This document shows positions 27,754 to 35,223 of a stretch of 64,000 nucleotides of DNA, one piece after another; position 1 is the stretch's first letter, and every line of letters starts with the position of its first letter. Made by a program: the position numbers and the translations under genes. The notes under the pieces were generated by a model. The model ran no database searches, was not told the DNA's origin, and worked only from the letters and a program-made list of their open reading frames with translations. The stretch is from Accumulibacter sp032229525 (GTDB taxonomy: Bacteria; Pseudomonadota; Gammaproteobacteria; Burkholderiales; Rhodocyclaceae). Where the stretch lies: the NCBI RefSeq assembly GCF_032229525.1, contig NZ_JAVTWB010000049.1, forward strand, positions 33,103 to 97,102, read 5' to 3'.

Positions 27754-28299
27754 TTACTTCTTCGAGGTCAGGGCTGCTGCAGCCTGTGACGTGACGCTCG
27801 AGGCGGCCTTGATATTGGTGTCGACGATATCGGTCATCTGCTTGGCCATCTGCGAGATGTTCTCAAACGCAGTGGTCGAAGCGGTCATCATCTGCTTCAT
27901 CGCTGCGCCAAACACGTCGCCGGCGACCGGGGCTGCTGCGGTCTTTCCGACGACGCCGGAAGCGGCCTGGGTCATGGCGCTGTATTGCTGCTCCATCACC
28001 GAAGTGATTTCACGCTGCATGTTGGCTGACAGGTCGTAGAGACCGCGCGAGTACTCCAGGAGCTTGTCAACATTGGGTTGCGCGAGCGAACCGGCGAGGC
28101 TGGTCAATTTCTTTGGATCCTTGACGTCCAACAGTTGCTGTGCGCCGCTGGCACTGTTGTTGAATAGTTCGCGGCTGGCGGCCAAATTGAGCGCGGACAG
28201 TTGCTCCATGCCGTGGAAAGCGGTACGAACCAGGGTCATCATGACCTGTGCGTTGGCTTTCTGGCTCTCGGCGAGTTGTTCGAGATTGATGGTATTCAT
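27754..28299 (-). CDS. phaP: Phasin (PHB granule-associated protein)
   Basis: A 181-residue alanine- and glutamine-rich helical protein without signal peptide. It contains NLEQLAESQKAN at the start and ASRELFNNSASGAQQLLDVKDPKKL near 45-68, matching the Phasin_2/PhaP family of betaproteobacteria. Phasins coat polyhydroxybutyrate granules and control their number and size. The ATG at 28299 has a very good GGAGGAA ribosome-binding site 4-10 bases upstream; the frame continues further upstream but without similarity. It has its own terminator and lies downstream of a second phasin gene. Confidence 0.88.
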   Translation of the reverse strand: MNTINLEQLAESQKANAQVMMTLVRTAFHGMEQLSALNLAASRELFNNSASGAQQLLDVKDPKKLTSLAGSLAQPNVDKLLEYSRGLYDLSANMQREITSVMEQQYSAMTQAASGVVGKTAAAPVAGDVFGAAMKQMMTASTTAFENISQMAKQMTDIVDTNIKAASSVTSQAAAALTSKK

Positions 28300-28440
28300 G
28301 AATTCCTCCGTAGGTGGCAATGAAAAGGCGTGTGACGGATACTCGAGGACGCGTGAACACAGTGGCACGCTCGTTCTGCTCCCGTCATAGGTACAAGCAT
28401 TCAGGCGATTACCGAGCGGCAGCTTCGCACGCCCTAAAAA

Positions 28441-28472
28441 GAAGCCCCCGCGCGATATCGGGGGGGCTCTTC
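28441..28472 (-). terminator. Rho-independent terminator of the second phasin gene
   Basis: GAAGCCCCC and GGGGGGCTCTTC form a hairpin just after the stop at 28479. On the minus strand it is followed by TTTTTA. It would reduce read-through from the upstream phasin into the downstream one, implying the 28299 gene has its own promoter or relies on leakage. Confidence 0.8.
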
Positions 28473-28478
28473 ACAAGC

Positions 28479-29030
28479 TTACTTCTTGGTCGCTGCGGCA
28501 GTGGCGCCAACGGCCTTGACGGTGGCGTTGGTGGCAGCGGCGACGTTTGATTCGGCGAGATCGGCAACCTGTTTGGCGGCCTTGTTCATGGTGTCGAAAG
28601 CGGAGGTCGCTGAGGCGATCGCGGACTTGACGGCGGAAACGGCAACGTCAGAACCAACCGGTGCGCTCTTGGCGGCTTTCTCGAGCAAAGCGAAGACCTG
28701 CTTCTGAAAATCGCTGAATTGCGCTTCGAGAAGCTTGGAGACTTCTTCCTTCGACTGCGCGGAGATCTCGTAGACACTGCGGGTGTAGGCGACTGCTTTT
28801 TCAAGGTTCGGTTGGGCAAGCGAAGCCTGCACGGAGAACAATTCCTGTGCGTTCTTGGCGCCGAGCATCGCTTTGGCGTTGGAAACGCCGTCTTCCAGCA
28901 TCGAGCGGGCAGTATTCAGATTGAGGGCGGCGATACGTTCGGCGCTGGCCAGAGCCGTGTTGGCAAGGGTAAGCATGGCATCAACGGAAGCCTTGTTGGC
29001 GGCGGCGAATTGTTCGGGCTTGGTAAACAT
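28479..29030 (-). CDS. phaP: Phasin, second copy
   Basis: A 183-residue helical protein with the phasin pattern: MFTKPEQFAAANKAS at the start, then ALASAERIAALNLNTARS and MLGAKNAQELFSVQASLAQPN in the first half, ending in an alanine-rich stretch. It is clearly a paralogue of the gene at 27754 but diverged. It should bind PHB granules. ATG 29030 has a GGAGA ribosome-binding site. Upstream is a near-ideal sigma-70 promoter with two operator-like repeats, suggesting strong, granule-responsive expression. Confidence 0.88.
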   Translation of the reverse strand: MFTKPEQFAAANKASVDAMLTLANTALASAERIAALNLNTARSMLEDGVSNAKAMLGAKNAQELFSVQASLAQPNLEKAVAYTRSVYEISAQSKEEVSKLLEAQFSDFQKQVFALLEKAAKSAPVGSDVAVSAVKSAIASATSAFDTMNKAAKQVADLAESNVAAATNATVKAVGATAAATKK

Positions 29031-29113
29031 GGTCAATCTCCTAAAAAAGTGGGGTACAACATGTGCAATGTTTAACTCTCCGATCCGGGGTTTTTGGCGC
29101 CCAGATTTTTTGT

Positions 29114-29126
29114 TGCACTGCACCAT
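29114..29126 (-). promoter_or_regulatory. Operator-like repeat, downstream copy
   Basis: TGCACTGCACCAT occurs here, just past the -10 box, where it would overlap the transcription start. An identical 13-mer lies at 29173-29185. TGC-rich repeats upstream of phasin genes are bound by the repressor PhaR in other PHB-forming proteobacteria; assignment to PhaR is inference. Confidence 0.55.
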
Positions 29127-29133
29127 GGGCTGA

Positions 29134-29161
29134 ATTATAGACTTTCAGCGAAACTTGTCAA
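29134..29161 (-). promoter_or_regulatory. Consensus sigma-70 promoter of the phasin gene
   Basis: Read on the minus strand: TTGACA (29161-29156), a 16-base spacer, then TATAAT (29139-29134). Both hexamers match consensus exactly. The start codon is about 100 bases downstream, leaving an untranslated leader of roughly 95 bases. Confidence 0.85.
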
Positions 29162-29172
29162 CACTTTTTTGG

Positions 29173-29185
29173 TGCACTGCACCAT
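29173..29185 (-). promoter_or_regulatory. Operator-like repeat, upstream copy
   Basis: Second exact copy of TGCACTGCACCAT, 59 bases from the first, just upstream of the -35 box. Both copies are preceded on the + strand by a run of T. A regulator bound at both sites would bracket the promoter. Confidence 0.55.
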
Positions 29186-29478
29186 ATGTTCTAGTGTGTT
29201 GTTTTGTCTGCATGTTATCCCGTAAATGCAGCTGTGATGTCGGCGCTATGCGGGACATTGTTGCGCTGCGCGGCATTCTCGGCCGGTGTGCGGCACTGCT
29301 GTGGACCGCCATCGCCCTCCGCCCAAGCAGGCAAGACGGGCCGTGGTTCCAGAGCCCTCGCCGAGTGACGGGTCGGCGCGGTCCTCTGTTCGGGTAAGTG
29401 CTCGGCTAGCGGTCATGACATGTCGAGATATCCCAGATCATGAAAGTCACGACCGCCCCCCTCTCACTTGCAGTGCGC

Positions 29479-29576
29479 ATTCCGGCTTGCACGCCGGAAT
29501 CGTTCGCCGGGCAGGGAGCATGCTCCCTGAATGCCCCGCCTCACCCCGGCCCTTCTTCTCCCGCGCTGGGGAGAAG
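29479..29576. repeat. Cluster of three inverted repeats (REP-like) in a gene-free stretch
   Basis: The 487 bases from 29186 to 29672 hold no supported gene. Within them lie three successive dyads: ATTCCGGC/GCCGGAAT (29479-29500), a perfect 18-base palindrome CAGGGAGCATGCTCCCTG (29512-29529), and CTTCTCCC/GGGAGAAG (29555-29576). None is followed by a T-run on either strand, so they do not look like simple terminators. They resemble dispersed intergenic repeats common in betaproteobacteria. They lie directly 3' of lptA. Confidence 0.55.
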
Positions 29577-29672
29577 GGAGATTCGTGCGTCGCGTGCGCG
29601 ACTTTCACATTAAGGAATGAGCCAAAGTCTTGCGCTGGGCGACCGTGCCAGCACGGTTGGAGCACCGGCCAC

Positions 29673-30263
29673 TCAGTTGGCGCCGGGCTTGAGGGTCGCC
29701 GGCTTGCCGGTCTGCGCTGCCGGATTCTCGCTCTTGCCGCGCGGCTGGATGATCGCGCGCACCCGCGCCTGTGCGGCACCCGTGGCGCTCTTGGTGGAGC
29801 CTGCGCCAGTGGTGACGACGTATTTTTCATTCAGCGCATCATAGGAGATGTAGGGGCCCTTGACCTCGTCGAGTCCGCTCTTGACCCAGGCACGATTGAA
29901 GAACTCGCTCTTCTCGCTGCGCGCATCGTACTCGATACGCTCGGCCTCGCCTTCGATGTAATCGTCCCGTCCCTCGCGCTTCTGCCGGAAGCGGGCGAGT
30001 CCGTTGGCGCCGCCGGTGGCCACGCCCTTCTGGAAACCATCGGCATCCTGCGTCACTACCAGGCGATCGGTGAGGATTCGCAGCGTGCCCTGGATGAGGA
30101 CCACGTTACCCTCGAGAATCTGGACCTTCTTGACGTCATCAATGCTCATCCGGTCGGCTTCGAGGTTGATCGGTTTGTCGCTGTCGGCCCGCTCTGCCTG
30201 CGCCGGCATCGAGAGAGCGATCAGGAAGCTGCTCGCGCAGGCGCAAAAATACGTGTTTTTCAT
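29673..30263 (-). CDS. lptA: LPS transport periplasmic protein LptA
   Basis: A 196-residue protein with an N-terminal signal peptide ending near AQA (residue ~23) and the OstA/LptA beta-jellyroll sequence: DKPINLEADRMSIDD, then LEGNVVLIQGTLRI near 50-63 and a later YIEGEAERIEYD. LptA bridges LptC in the inner membrane and LptD in the outer membrane to carry LPS. It begins 2 bases after lptC. The usual downstream lptB (ATPase) is absent; a gene-free repeat region follows. Confidence 0.9.
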   Translation of the reverse strand: MKNTYFCACASSFLIALSMPAQAERADSDKPINLEADRMSIDDVKKVQILEGNVVLIQGTLRILTDRLVVTQDADGFQKGVATGGANGLARFRQKREGRDDYIEGEAERIEYDARSEKSEFFNRAWVKSGLDEVKGPYISYDALNEKYVVTTGAGSTKSATGAAQARVRAIIQPRGKSENPAAQTGKPATLKPGAN

Positions 30264-30265
30264 GT

Positions 30266-30853
30266 CTAGCGTTTCTTCTTGGACGTGTGACTTTCAATTT
30301 GTCCGGTTACCGCGGACTCCAGTAGATAGGTCTGCAATTTATTATCGACCTGCATCCCGACCCCGCGGACCCAGGAGTCCCCTTGAGTGATCAGCACCGG
30401 GCTCTTGGTGAACGCCCTTTCTTCGTTGGTCAGCACCGTCAGTTGGGGCGTTTCGAGCGACAAGGGTTGCTGTTTGGCGGTGGCCGCACGTTGCATTTCG
30501 ACTTTTTCGCTCAAATCCACCCGTTCACCTTTCGGGCTCAGATGACCATGGACGGCGCTGATGGTGACCGGTGGCTTGCTCGGGTGCAAGTACACCAGTT
30601 TCGGGCTGTCCATCTCAGTGGTGTCGTTATCGGGATAGTGACGAATCTCGTCCGCAAACAGGGTGTATTGCAGGTTTCCGGAGGGGCCGACCTTGCGTAT
30701 GGTCGCGTCGGTAACGATGTAGTCCGGATCGTGGCGGTGTTTGCCGTCCCCGTGTGTTTCCGCCAAATCGGTAGCATAGCGCAGCCAGAAGGTCAGGGCA
30801 GCCAGAATCAGCAGAATGCTGATCGGCAGCGCCGCCGTGCTCCATTGTCTCAT
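30266..30853 (-). CDS. lptC: LPS export protein LptC
   Basis: A 195-residue protein with one N-terminal membrane anchor (residues ~8-25) and the LptC periplasmic fold (PDYIVTDATIRKVGPSGNLQY near 43-62, then GHLSPKGERVDL near 104). LptC anchors LptA to the LptB2FG transporter. ATG 30853 overlaps the stop of the kdsC remnant (ATGA), as in intact kdsC-lptC pairs. The open frame extends upstream but that part is antisense to other reading and has no similarity. Confidence 0.88.
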   Translation of the reverse strand: MRQWSTAALPISILLILAALTFWLRYATDLAETHGDGKHRHDPDYIVTDATIRKVGPSGNLQYTLFADEIRHYPDNDTTEMDSPKLVYLHPSKPPVTISAVHGHLSPKGERVDLSEKVEMQRAATAKQQPLSLETPQLTVLTNEERAFTKSPVLITQGDSWVRGVGMQVDNKLQTYLLESAVTGQIESHTSKKKR

Positions 30854-31158
30854 TGTCCGTCTACCGGTGGCAGAGACGCTGCCTGTGCAGCGGCGAGTTT
30901 GCCTTGCGTCTCGAGGTTGAATTCGCAGGCCTCGCGCACCGCAACCCGAGCGCCACCACGAACCGTGGTCAGTGAAGCATGTTGCTGTACCGAGGCATGA
31001 CCATTCCGCGGGGTGGCGGAGAAAGCGCCGGCGTGCATCAGCGGCAGGTCGGGCACATCGTCGCCGATGTAAGCAGCGGCATCTGTGCTGAGAGAAAGCT
31101 CGGCCATCAAGCTTGGCCGGCGGACGCTGGCGTCTGCGTGATCGAGCGATGCTCCCAT
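30850..31158 (-). pseudogene. kdsC: Kdo-8-phosphate phosphatase KdsC with internal in-frame deletion
   Basis: Only 102 codons, against about 170-180 in the family. The C-terminal part is clear: AAYIGDDVPDLPLM (HAD motif with the GDD acids), then GGARVAVREACEF. The catalytic HAD motif I (DVDGVLTDG) and the following ~80 residues are missing. The start still overlaps the kdsD stop (TGATG) and the end still overlaps lptC, so the gene ends are in place and the middle is gone in frame. Without the nucleophile Asp it cannot hydrolyse Kdo-8-P. Either another phosphatase substitutes, or this is an assembly collapse; the reads would tell. Confidence 0.75.
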
Positions 31159-32141
31159 CAGATGACCTTCGCCTTGAAGAGGTCATGCATGTTGAGCGCA
31201 CCGAGCAGAATCCCGCTCGGGTCGACCACCGGTAGCTGGTTTATCTTGTGCTGCTCCATCATCTCGACCGCTTCAACGGCGAGTCGGTCAGGGCCGATGG
31301 AGCGTGGCCCTCGCGTCATGATGTCGGCCGCGGAGAGTGTCCGCAAGTCCTGCCCCTTGGCGAAGGCGCGACGCAAGTCGCCGTCGGTGACGATGCCAAT
31401 TACCTGGCGCTCTGACGTCACCACTGCGGTCATGCCAATACCACCCCGCGAGATTTCGAGAATCGCATCGGGCACGCTGGTCTCGGGAACGATTTCGGGA
31501 ACCGCAGGCCCGGCGCGCATGACGTCGCGAACGTGCGTCAGCAGCCGACGCCCGATGGTGCCGCCGGGGTGAGAGCGCGCGAAATCCTCGGCGCCGAAAC
31601 CGCGCGAGTCAAGCAGGGCGATCGCCAGCGCGTCGCCGAGAGCCAGAGCCGCGGTCGTACTGGCGGTTGGCGCAAGATTGAGCGGGCAGGCTTCCTGCGC
31701 GACAGCCGCGTCGAGGTGAACGTCCGACTCGATGGCCAGTGACGATTGCGGTTTGCCGGTGATGCTGATCAGCTTGGCGCCCTGCCGCTTGATAATTGGC
31801 ACGATGGTCAGCAGTTCGGCGCTCTCGCCGGAATTGGACAGCGCAATCAGCACGTCATCGCGGGTGATCATACCCAGGTCGCCATGGGTGGCTTCTCCCG
31901 GGTGCACGAAATACGCCGGCGTACCGGTACTCGCCAAGGTCGAGGCGATCTTGCGCCCGACGTGGCCGGATTTCCCCATCCCGCTGACGATAACCCGGCC
32001 CTGGCAGTTGAGAATCAATGCCAAGGCTTGCAGAAAAGCACCGTCGATCCGATCAACCAGCGCCAGAACGGCATCGCCTTCGATGCGCAGGACCTGGCGG
32101 GCAAGGTCGAGCGCCTTTGCCGATGGCATTATTTGGTGCAT
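31158..32141 (-). CDS. kdsD: Arabinose-5-phosphate isomerase KdsD (KpsF/GutQ family)
   Basis: A 327-residue protein: a SIS sugar-isomerase domain (GRVIVSGMGKSGHVGRKIA near 47, GDLGMITRDDVLIALSNSGES near 86, then RSHPGGTIGRRL near 190) followed by two CBS domains to the end (VMRAGPAVP, then IMTRGPRSI). It makes D-arabinose-5-P for Kdo synthesis. The chosen start is ATG 32141; ATG 32129 is an alternative; a longer frame to 32324 overlaps the divergent gene. A TATACT box at 32168-32173 on the minus strand may be its -10. Confidence 0.92.
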   Translation of the reverse strand: MHQIMPSAKALDLARQVLRIEGDAVLALVDRIDGAFLQALALILNCQGRVIVSGMGKSGHVGRKIASTLASTGTPAYFVHPGEATHGDLGMITRDDVLIALSNSGESAELLTIVPIIKRQGAKLISITGKPQSSLAIESDVHLDAAVAQEACPLNLAPTASTTAALALGDALAIALLDSRGFGAEDFARSHPGGTIGRRLLTHVRDVMRAGPAVPEIVPETSVPDAILEISRGGIGMTAVVTSERQVIGIVTDGDLRRAFAKGQDLRTLSAADIMTRGPRSIGPDRLAVEAVEMMEQHKINQLPVVDPSGILLGALNMHDLFKAKVI

Positions 32142-32250
32142 TGGAAGGCAGCGGTTATCATCCGCCGAGTATAGCAGAAGCCCATAGCGCTGATAGCGCG
32201 CAGCCGCTCGCGACTTGACCACAAGGTCGCTACAAGAACCCAAGGGACAG

Positions 32251-34218
32251 ATGGACACACTGCCAACGATTGTGATGCTGCTCGGTGCCTCGGTGGTCGC
32301 CGTGATCATCTTCCGCTCGCTCAATCTGCCACCGGTGCTCGGCTATCTGCTGGTCGGCGCGCTGATTGGCCCGCACGCCCTCAATCTGGTCGGCGGCTTT
32401 GCCGGCGCTCAGCATCTGGCAGAGTTTGGTGTCGTCTTCCTGATGTTCTCGATCGGGCTGGAGTTTTCTCTACCCAAGCTGTACGCCATGAAGCGCATTG
32501 TTTTTGGCCTCGGCCTGCTGCAGGTCGGGGCGACCATCGCGGTGGTGACCGGGATCGTTACCGCGTGGGGGATGAGTTGGCAGGAAGGCGTCGCACTCGG
32601 TGGCGTGTTGGCGATGTCATCTACCGCGGTGCTCACCAAGTTGCTGACCGAGCGTCTCGAACTCGACAAAGCGCATGGCCGTGAGGTGATGGGCGTGTTG
32701 CTGTTTCAGGATATCGCGGTGGTGCCGCTGCTGATCCTGATTCCATCGTTTTCGGAATCGCCGGAGCGGATGGCCACCATGATGGGGTTGGCCATGCTCA
32801 AGGCAGTCCTGGTGCTGTCGGTGGTGCTGTTCTTCGGCCAACGCCTGATGAACCGCTGGTTCTTCATCGTGGCCAGGGGAAAGTCAGCCGAGCTGTTCAT
32901 GCTCAACGTCCTGCTGATTACCCTGGGCCTGGCCTATGTGACCGAGATTTCCGGCCTGTCACTGGCCCTGGGCGCATTTGTCGCCGGCATCCTGATCTCC
33001 GAAACCCAGTATCGGCATCACGTCGAAGAAGATATCAAGCCCTTTCGGGATGTCCTGATGGGGCTGTTTTTCGTCACCATCGGGATGATGCTCGACGTGC
33101 CGCTGGTGCTCACCCACGCACCGCTCGTGCTGGGTGTGCTGGGCGCGCTGCTGGCGGTCAAGTTTGCCCTGATTCTTGGCCTGTCGCGCCTGTTCGGATC
33201 GACCTTCGGTGGCGCGATGCGCACCGGTCTGTGGTTGTGTGCTGGCGGTGAATTTGGTTTCGTCCTGCTGTCGGAAATGCGCCAGCTTGGCCTGCTGCCG
33301 TCGCCGGTCCTGCAGGCGGTGCTGGCGGCACTGGTCCTGTCGATGCTGCTGGCGCCGCTGATTGTTCAGTACAGCAACCAGATTGTTCTACGTTTCGCCG
33401 CCAGCGAGTGGCTGATGCGCTCGATGCAAATGACGCAGCTGGCGGCGAAGACGATGAACACCGAGAAACACGTGGTGATCTGCGGCTATGGCAGAACCGG
33501 CCAGTATCTGGCCCGCTTCATGGAACAGGAAAGCGTCCCCTATCTGGCTCTCGATCTCGATCCCGAGCGTATCCGCGAAGCGACGGCGGCGGGCGAGAAC
33601 GTCATCTATGGCGATGCCGCCCGGCGCGAAACGCTGGCCGCCGCCGGCGTCAGTCGTGCGGGCGTCTTGATCATCTGCTTCGCCGATGCGCGGGCAAGCG
33701 AGCGAGTACTGGAGCACGCTCGCGAGATCAAGCCGGATCTGCCGGTAGTGGTGCGTACGCTCGACGAAAAAGACCTCGATAACTTGCTGCAAGCAGGGGC
33801 CGCGGACGTCGTTCCGGAAGCGCTCGAAACGAGCATGGTGCTCGCCGCGCACGCGCTTCGCCATCTCGGCGTGCCGAACGCGCAGGTGCTGGAGCATTTT
33901 CGCCAGACGCGCAGCGGCCACTACCGGACGCTGCGCGGGTTCTTCCATGGCCAGAGCGATCTCGAAGACGATTCGCTCGACAGCGAGGAAGAGCGCCTGC
34001 ATTCGATTCTGCTGGGCGATGGCGCGCACGCAATTGGCCGGACGCTTGGCGAGCTGGCGGTGCAGGCGCTCGGCGTGGAAGTGACGGCCGTCCGTCGGCG
34101 CAATATCCGGGCCCTGGAACCGTCGCCAGAAACCCGTTTTGACGTCGGTGATGTGGTCGTCCTGCTCGGCACACCGAGCGCCCTGGCGGCCGCCGAAGAG
34201 CGTTTGCTGCGCGGGTGA
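32251..34218 (+). CDS. Monovalent cation:proton antiporter-2 (KefB/YbaL type)
   Basis: A 655-residue protein. Residues 1-~390 hold about 12 membrane helices of the Na+/H+ exchanger family. A TrkA-N Rossmann domain follows (HVVICGYGRTGQYLARF near 408), then a TrkA-C domain to the end. This is the CPA2 layout of KefB/KefC/YbaL, which exports K+ in exchange for H+ and is gated by nucleotide or glutathione adducts. ATG 32251 has an AAGGGACAG ribosome-binding site. It is divergent from kdsD, a pairing common in betaproteobacteria. Confidence 0.85.
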   Translation: MDTLPTIVMLLGASVVAVIIFRSLNLPPVLGYLLVGALIGPHALNLVGGFAGAQHLAEFGVVFLMFSIGLEFSLPKLYAMKRIVFGLGLLQVGATIAVVTGIVTAWGMSWQEGVALGGVLAMSSTAVLTKLLTERLELDKAHGREVMGVLLFQDIAVVPLLILIPSFSESPERMATMMGLAMLKAVLVLSVVLFFGQRLMNRWFFIVARGKSAELFMLNVLLITLGLAYVTEISGLSLALGAFVAGILISETQYRHHVEEDIKPFRDVLMGLFFVTIGMMLDVPLVLTHAPLVLGVLGALLAVKFALILGLSRLFGSTFGGAMRTGLWLCAGGEFGFVLLSEMRQLGLLPSPVLQAVLAALVLSMLLAPLIVQYSNQIVLRFAASEWLMRSMQMTQLAAKTMNTEKHVVICGYGRTGQYLARFMEQESVPYLALDLDPERIREATAAGENVIYGDAARRETLAAAGVSRAGVLIICFADARASERVLEHAREIKPDLPVVVRTLDEKDLDNLLQAGAADVVPEALETSMVLAAHALRHLGVPNAQVLEHFRQTRSGHYRTLRGFFHGQSDLEDDSLDSEEERLHSILLGDGAHAIGRTLGELAVQALGVEVTAVRRRNIRALEPSPETRFDVGDVVVLLGTPSALAAAEERLLRG

Positions 34219-34324
34219 GGCAGGGCGCAGGATTGGTTCAGGCGGCTTGCTGCGTTGGCGCCCCGTCCGCCCGCGACCAGACAGACCAGGCCCCGGACGC
34301 TTCTTTCCTCACGGAATTCTTTCG

Positions 34325-35044
34325 TCAATATCCCACGCAGACCGTGTACGCGACGTTGTCCGCGATGTTCGCCGTGGGCGTGGGCACCGTACCACGCGCC
34401 GATCCATCGGGAACCGCCTGCACCGTTCCGGCAGCCGTGTTGCCGTCGTCCATGGTGCTGTCGATTTGCCTGACGAAACGGCCGAGAACGCCCGACGAGC
34501 AGACAAAGAAGGTGCCGCGCATGGCTGTTGCACCGGTGCCGATGTACGGCGCTGCCAAACCTGCGGCGCTGATCCCCGTCTCGATGCCGATAAAGCCGCC
34601 ATCGGCATTGCGCGGCCGGTAGCCGGTATCGGTGATGACCGTCGCGCCGGCGGCCAGGTTGGCCAGCCGGACGTGCTGCCAGAAGAGCGAGGCTTCGCTG
34701 GTCAAGGTGCCGGCGCCGGTGGCTGCGCCGTCATTCCAGTTGCCGTCGATACGCCCGTTGTTCTGCGCGCACAAGCCCGCCGCGGCCGGGGTGCAGGCGG
34801 CCGCCACACCAGTACCAAAAGCAAGGTCCAGCTGGGTCTGTGACTGGTCACCAGGGAAGGACCTGAATCGATCCTGGTAGCCATAGACCAGGCTCGAGAT
34901 GGTACGGAAGTCGCCGGCCATGTTCTTCACCTTGGCGCTGTTGATCAGTTCCTGGCCCTTCAGCACGCCACCGAGCAGCAGGCCGATGATGACGAGTACA
35001 ATGGCAATCTCCACCAGGGTAAAACCCGACTGTTGCTTGTTCAT
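34325..35044 (-). CDS. Type IV prepilin-like protein, sigma-54-driven
   Basis: A 239-residue prepilin: a short basic leader MNKQQSG, cleavage after Gly7, then FTLVEIAIVLVIIGLLLGG with the conserved Glu at mature position 5. The C-terminal globular part has six cysteines and many Gly/Ala/Thr residues. It is long for a minor pseudopilin and could be the major pilin of the nearby MSHA-like system. ATG 35044 follows a GGAG site. A near-perfect sigma-54 promoter lies 42-56 bases upstream, and the gene is divergent from the histidine kinase. Confidence 0.8.
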   Translation of the reverse strand: MNKQQSGFTLVEIAIVLVIIGLLLGGVLKGQELINSAKVKNMAGDFRTISSLVYGYQDRFRSFPGDQSQTQLDLAFGTGVAAACTPAAAGLCAQNNGRIDGNWNDGAATGAGTLTSEASLFWQHVRLANLAAGATVITDTGYRPRNADGGFIGIETGISAAGLAAPYIGTGATAMRGTFFVCSSGVLGRFVRQIDSTMDDGNTAAGTVQAVPDGSARGTVPTPTANIADNVAYTVCVGY

Positions 35045-35085
35045 TGCGTTCTCCATTCCACGTCGAAAGTCATGGTGAGTAAACA

Positions 35086-35100
35086 GCAATATTCGTGCCA
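35086..35100 (-). promoter_or_regulatory. Sigma-54 (-24/-12) promoter of the prepilin gene
   Basis: On the minus strand the sequence is TGGCACGAATATTGC: TGGCACG, four bases, TTGC. The GG and GC doublets have the required 10-base spacing. Transcription should start about 12 bases further on, giving a leader of roughly 30 bases that includes the GGAG site of the prepilin gene. Confidence 0.85.
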
Positions 35101-35165
35101 GCCAAATGTCGCCAGTTTGGCTGTTAATAGCCGTCAACCTGTCGAGTTTTCGACACTGTTGTCGA
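35099..35165. promoter_or_regulatory. Dyad elements between pilin and kinase genes, candidate activator sites
   Basis: Three dyad or half-site signals lie upstream of the sigma-54 promoter. CAGCCAAA-N9-TTTGGCTG spans 35099-35123. TGTCGA-GTTT-TCGACA is a perfect dyad at 35140-35155. A further TGTCGA half-site starts at 35160, 20 bases from the first, about two helical turns. Position 40-65 bases upstream of the -24 box fits an enhancer for a Fis-type response regulator. Confidence 0.5.
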
Positions 35166-35223
35166 GAGTCGGGCTGCTGCAGAGCCTCCGCAACGGTTCG
35201 CCTGTCGCCGCCGCGAGCAGTTG

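Noticed and set aside
29286..30269. 327-codon + strand frame opposite lptA
   Set aside because: lptA has signal peptide and family motifs; the + frame is low-complexity and Arg-rich.
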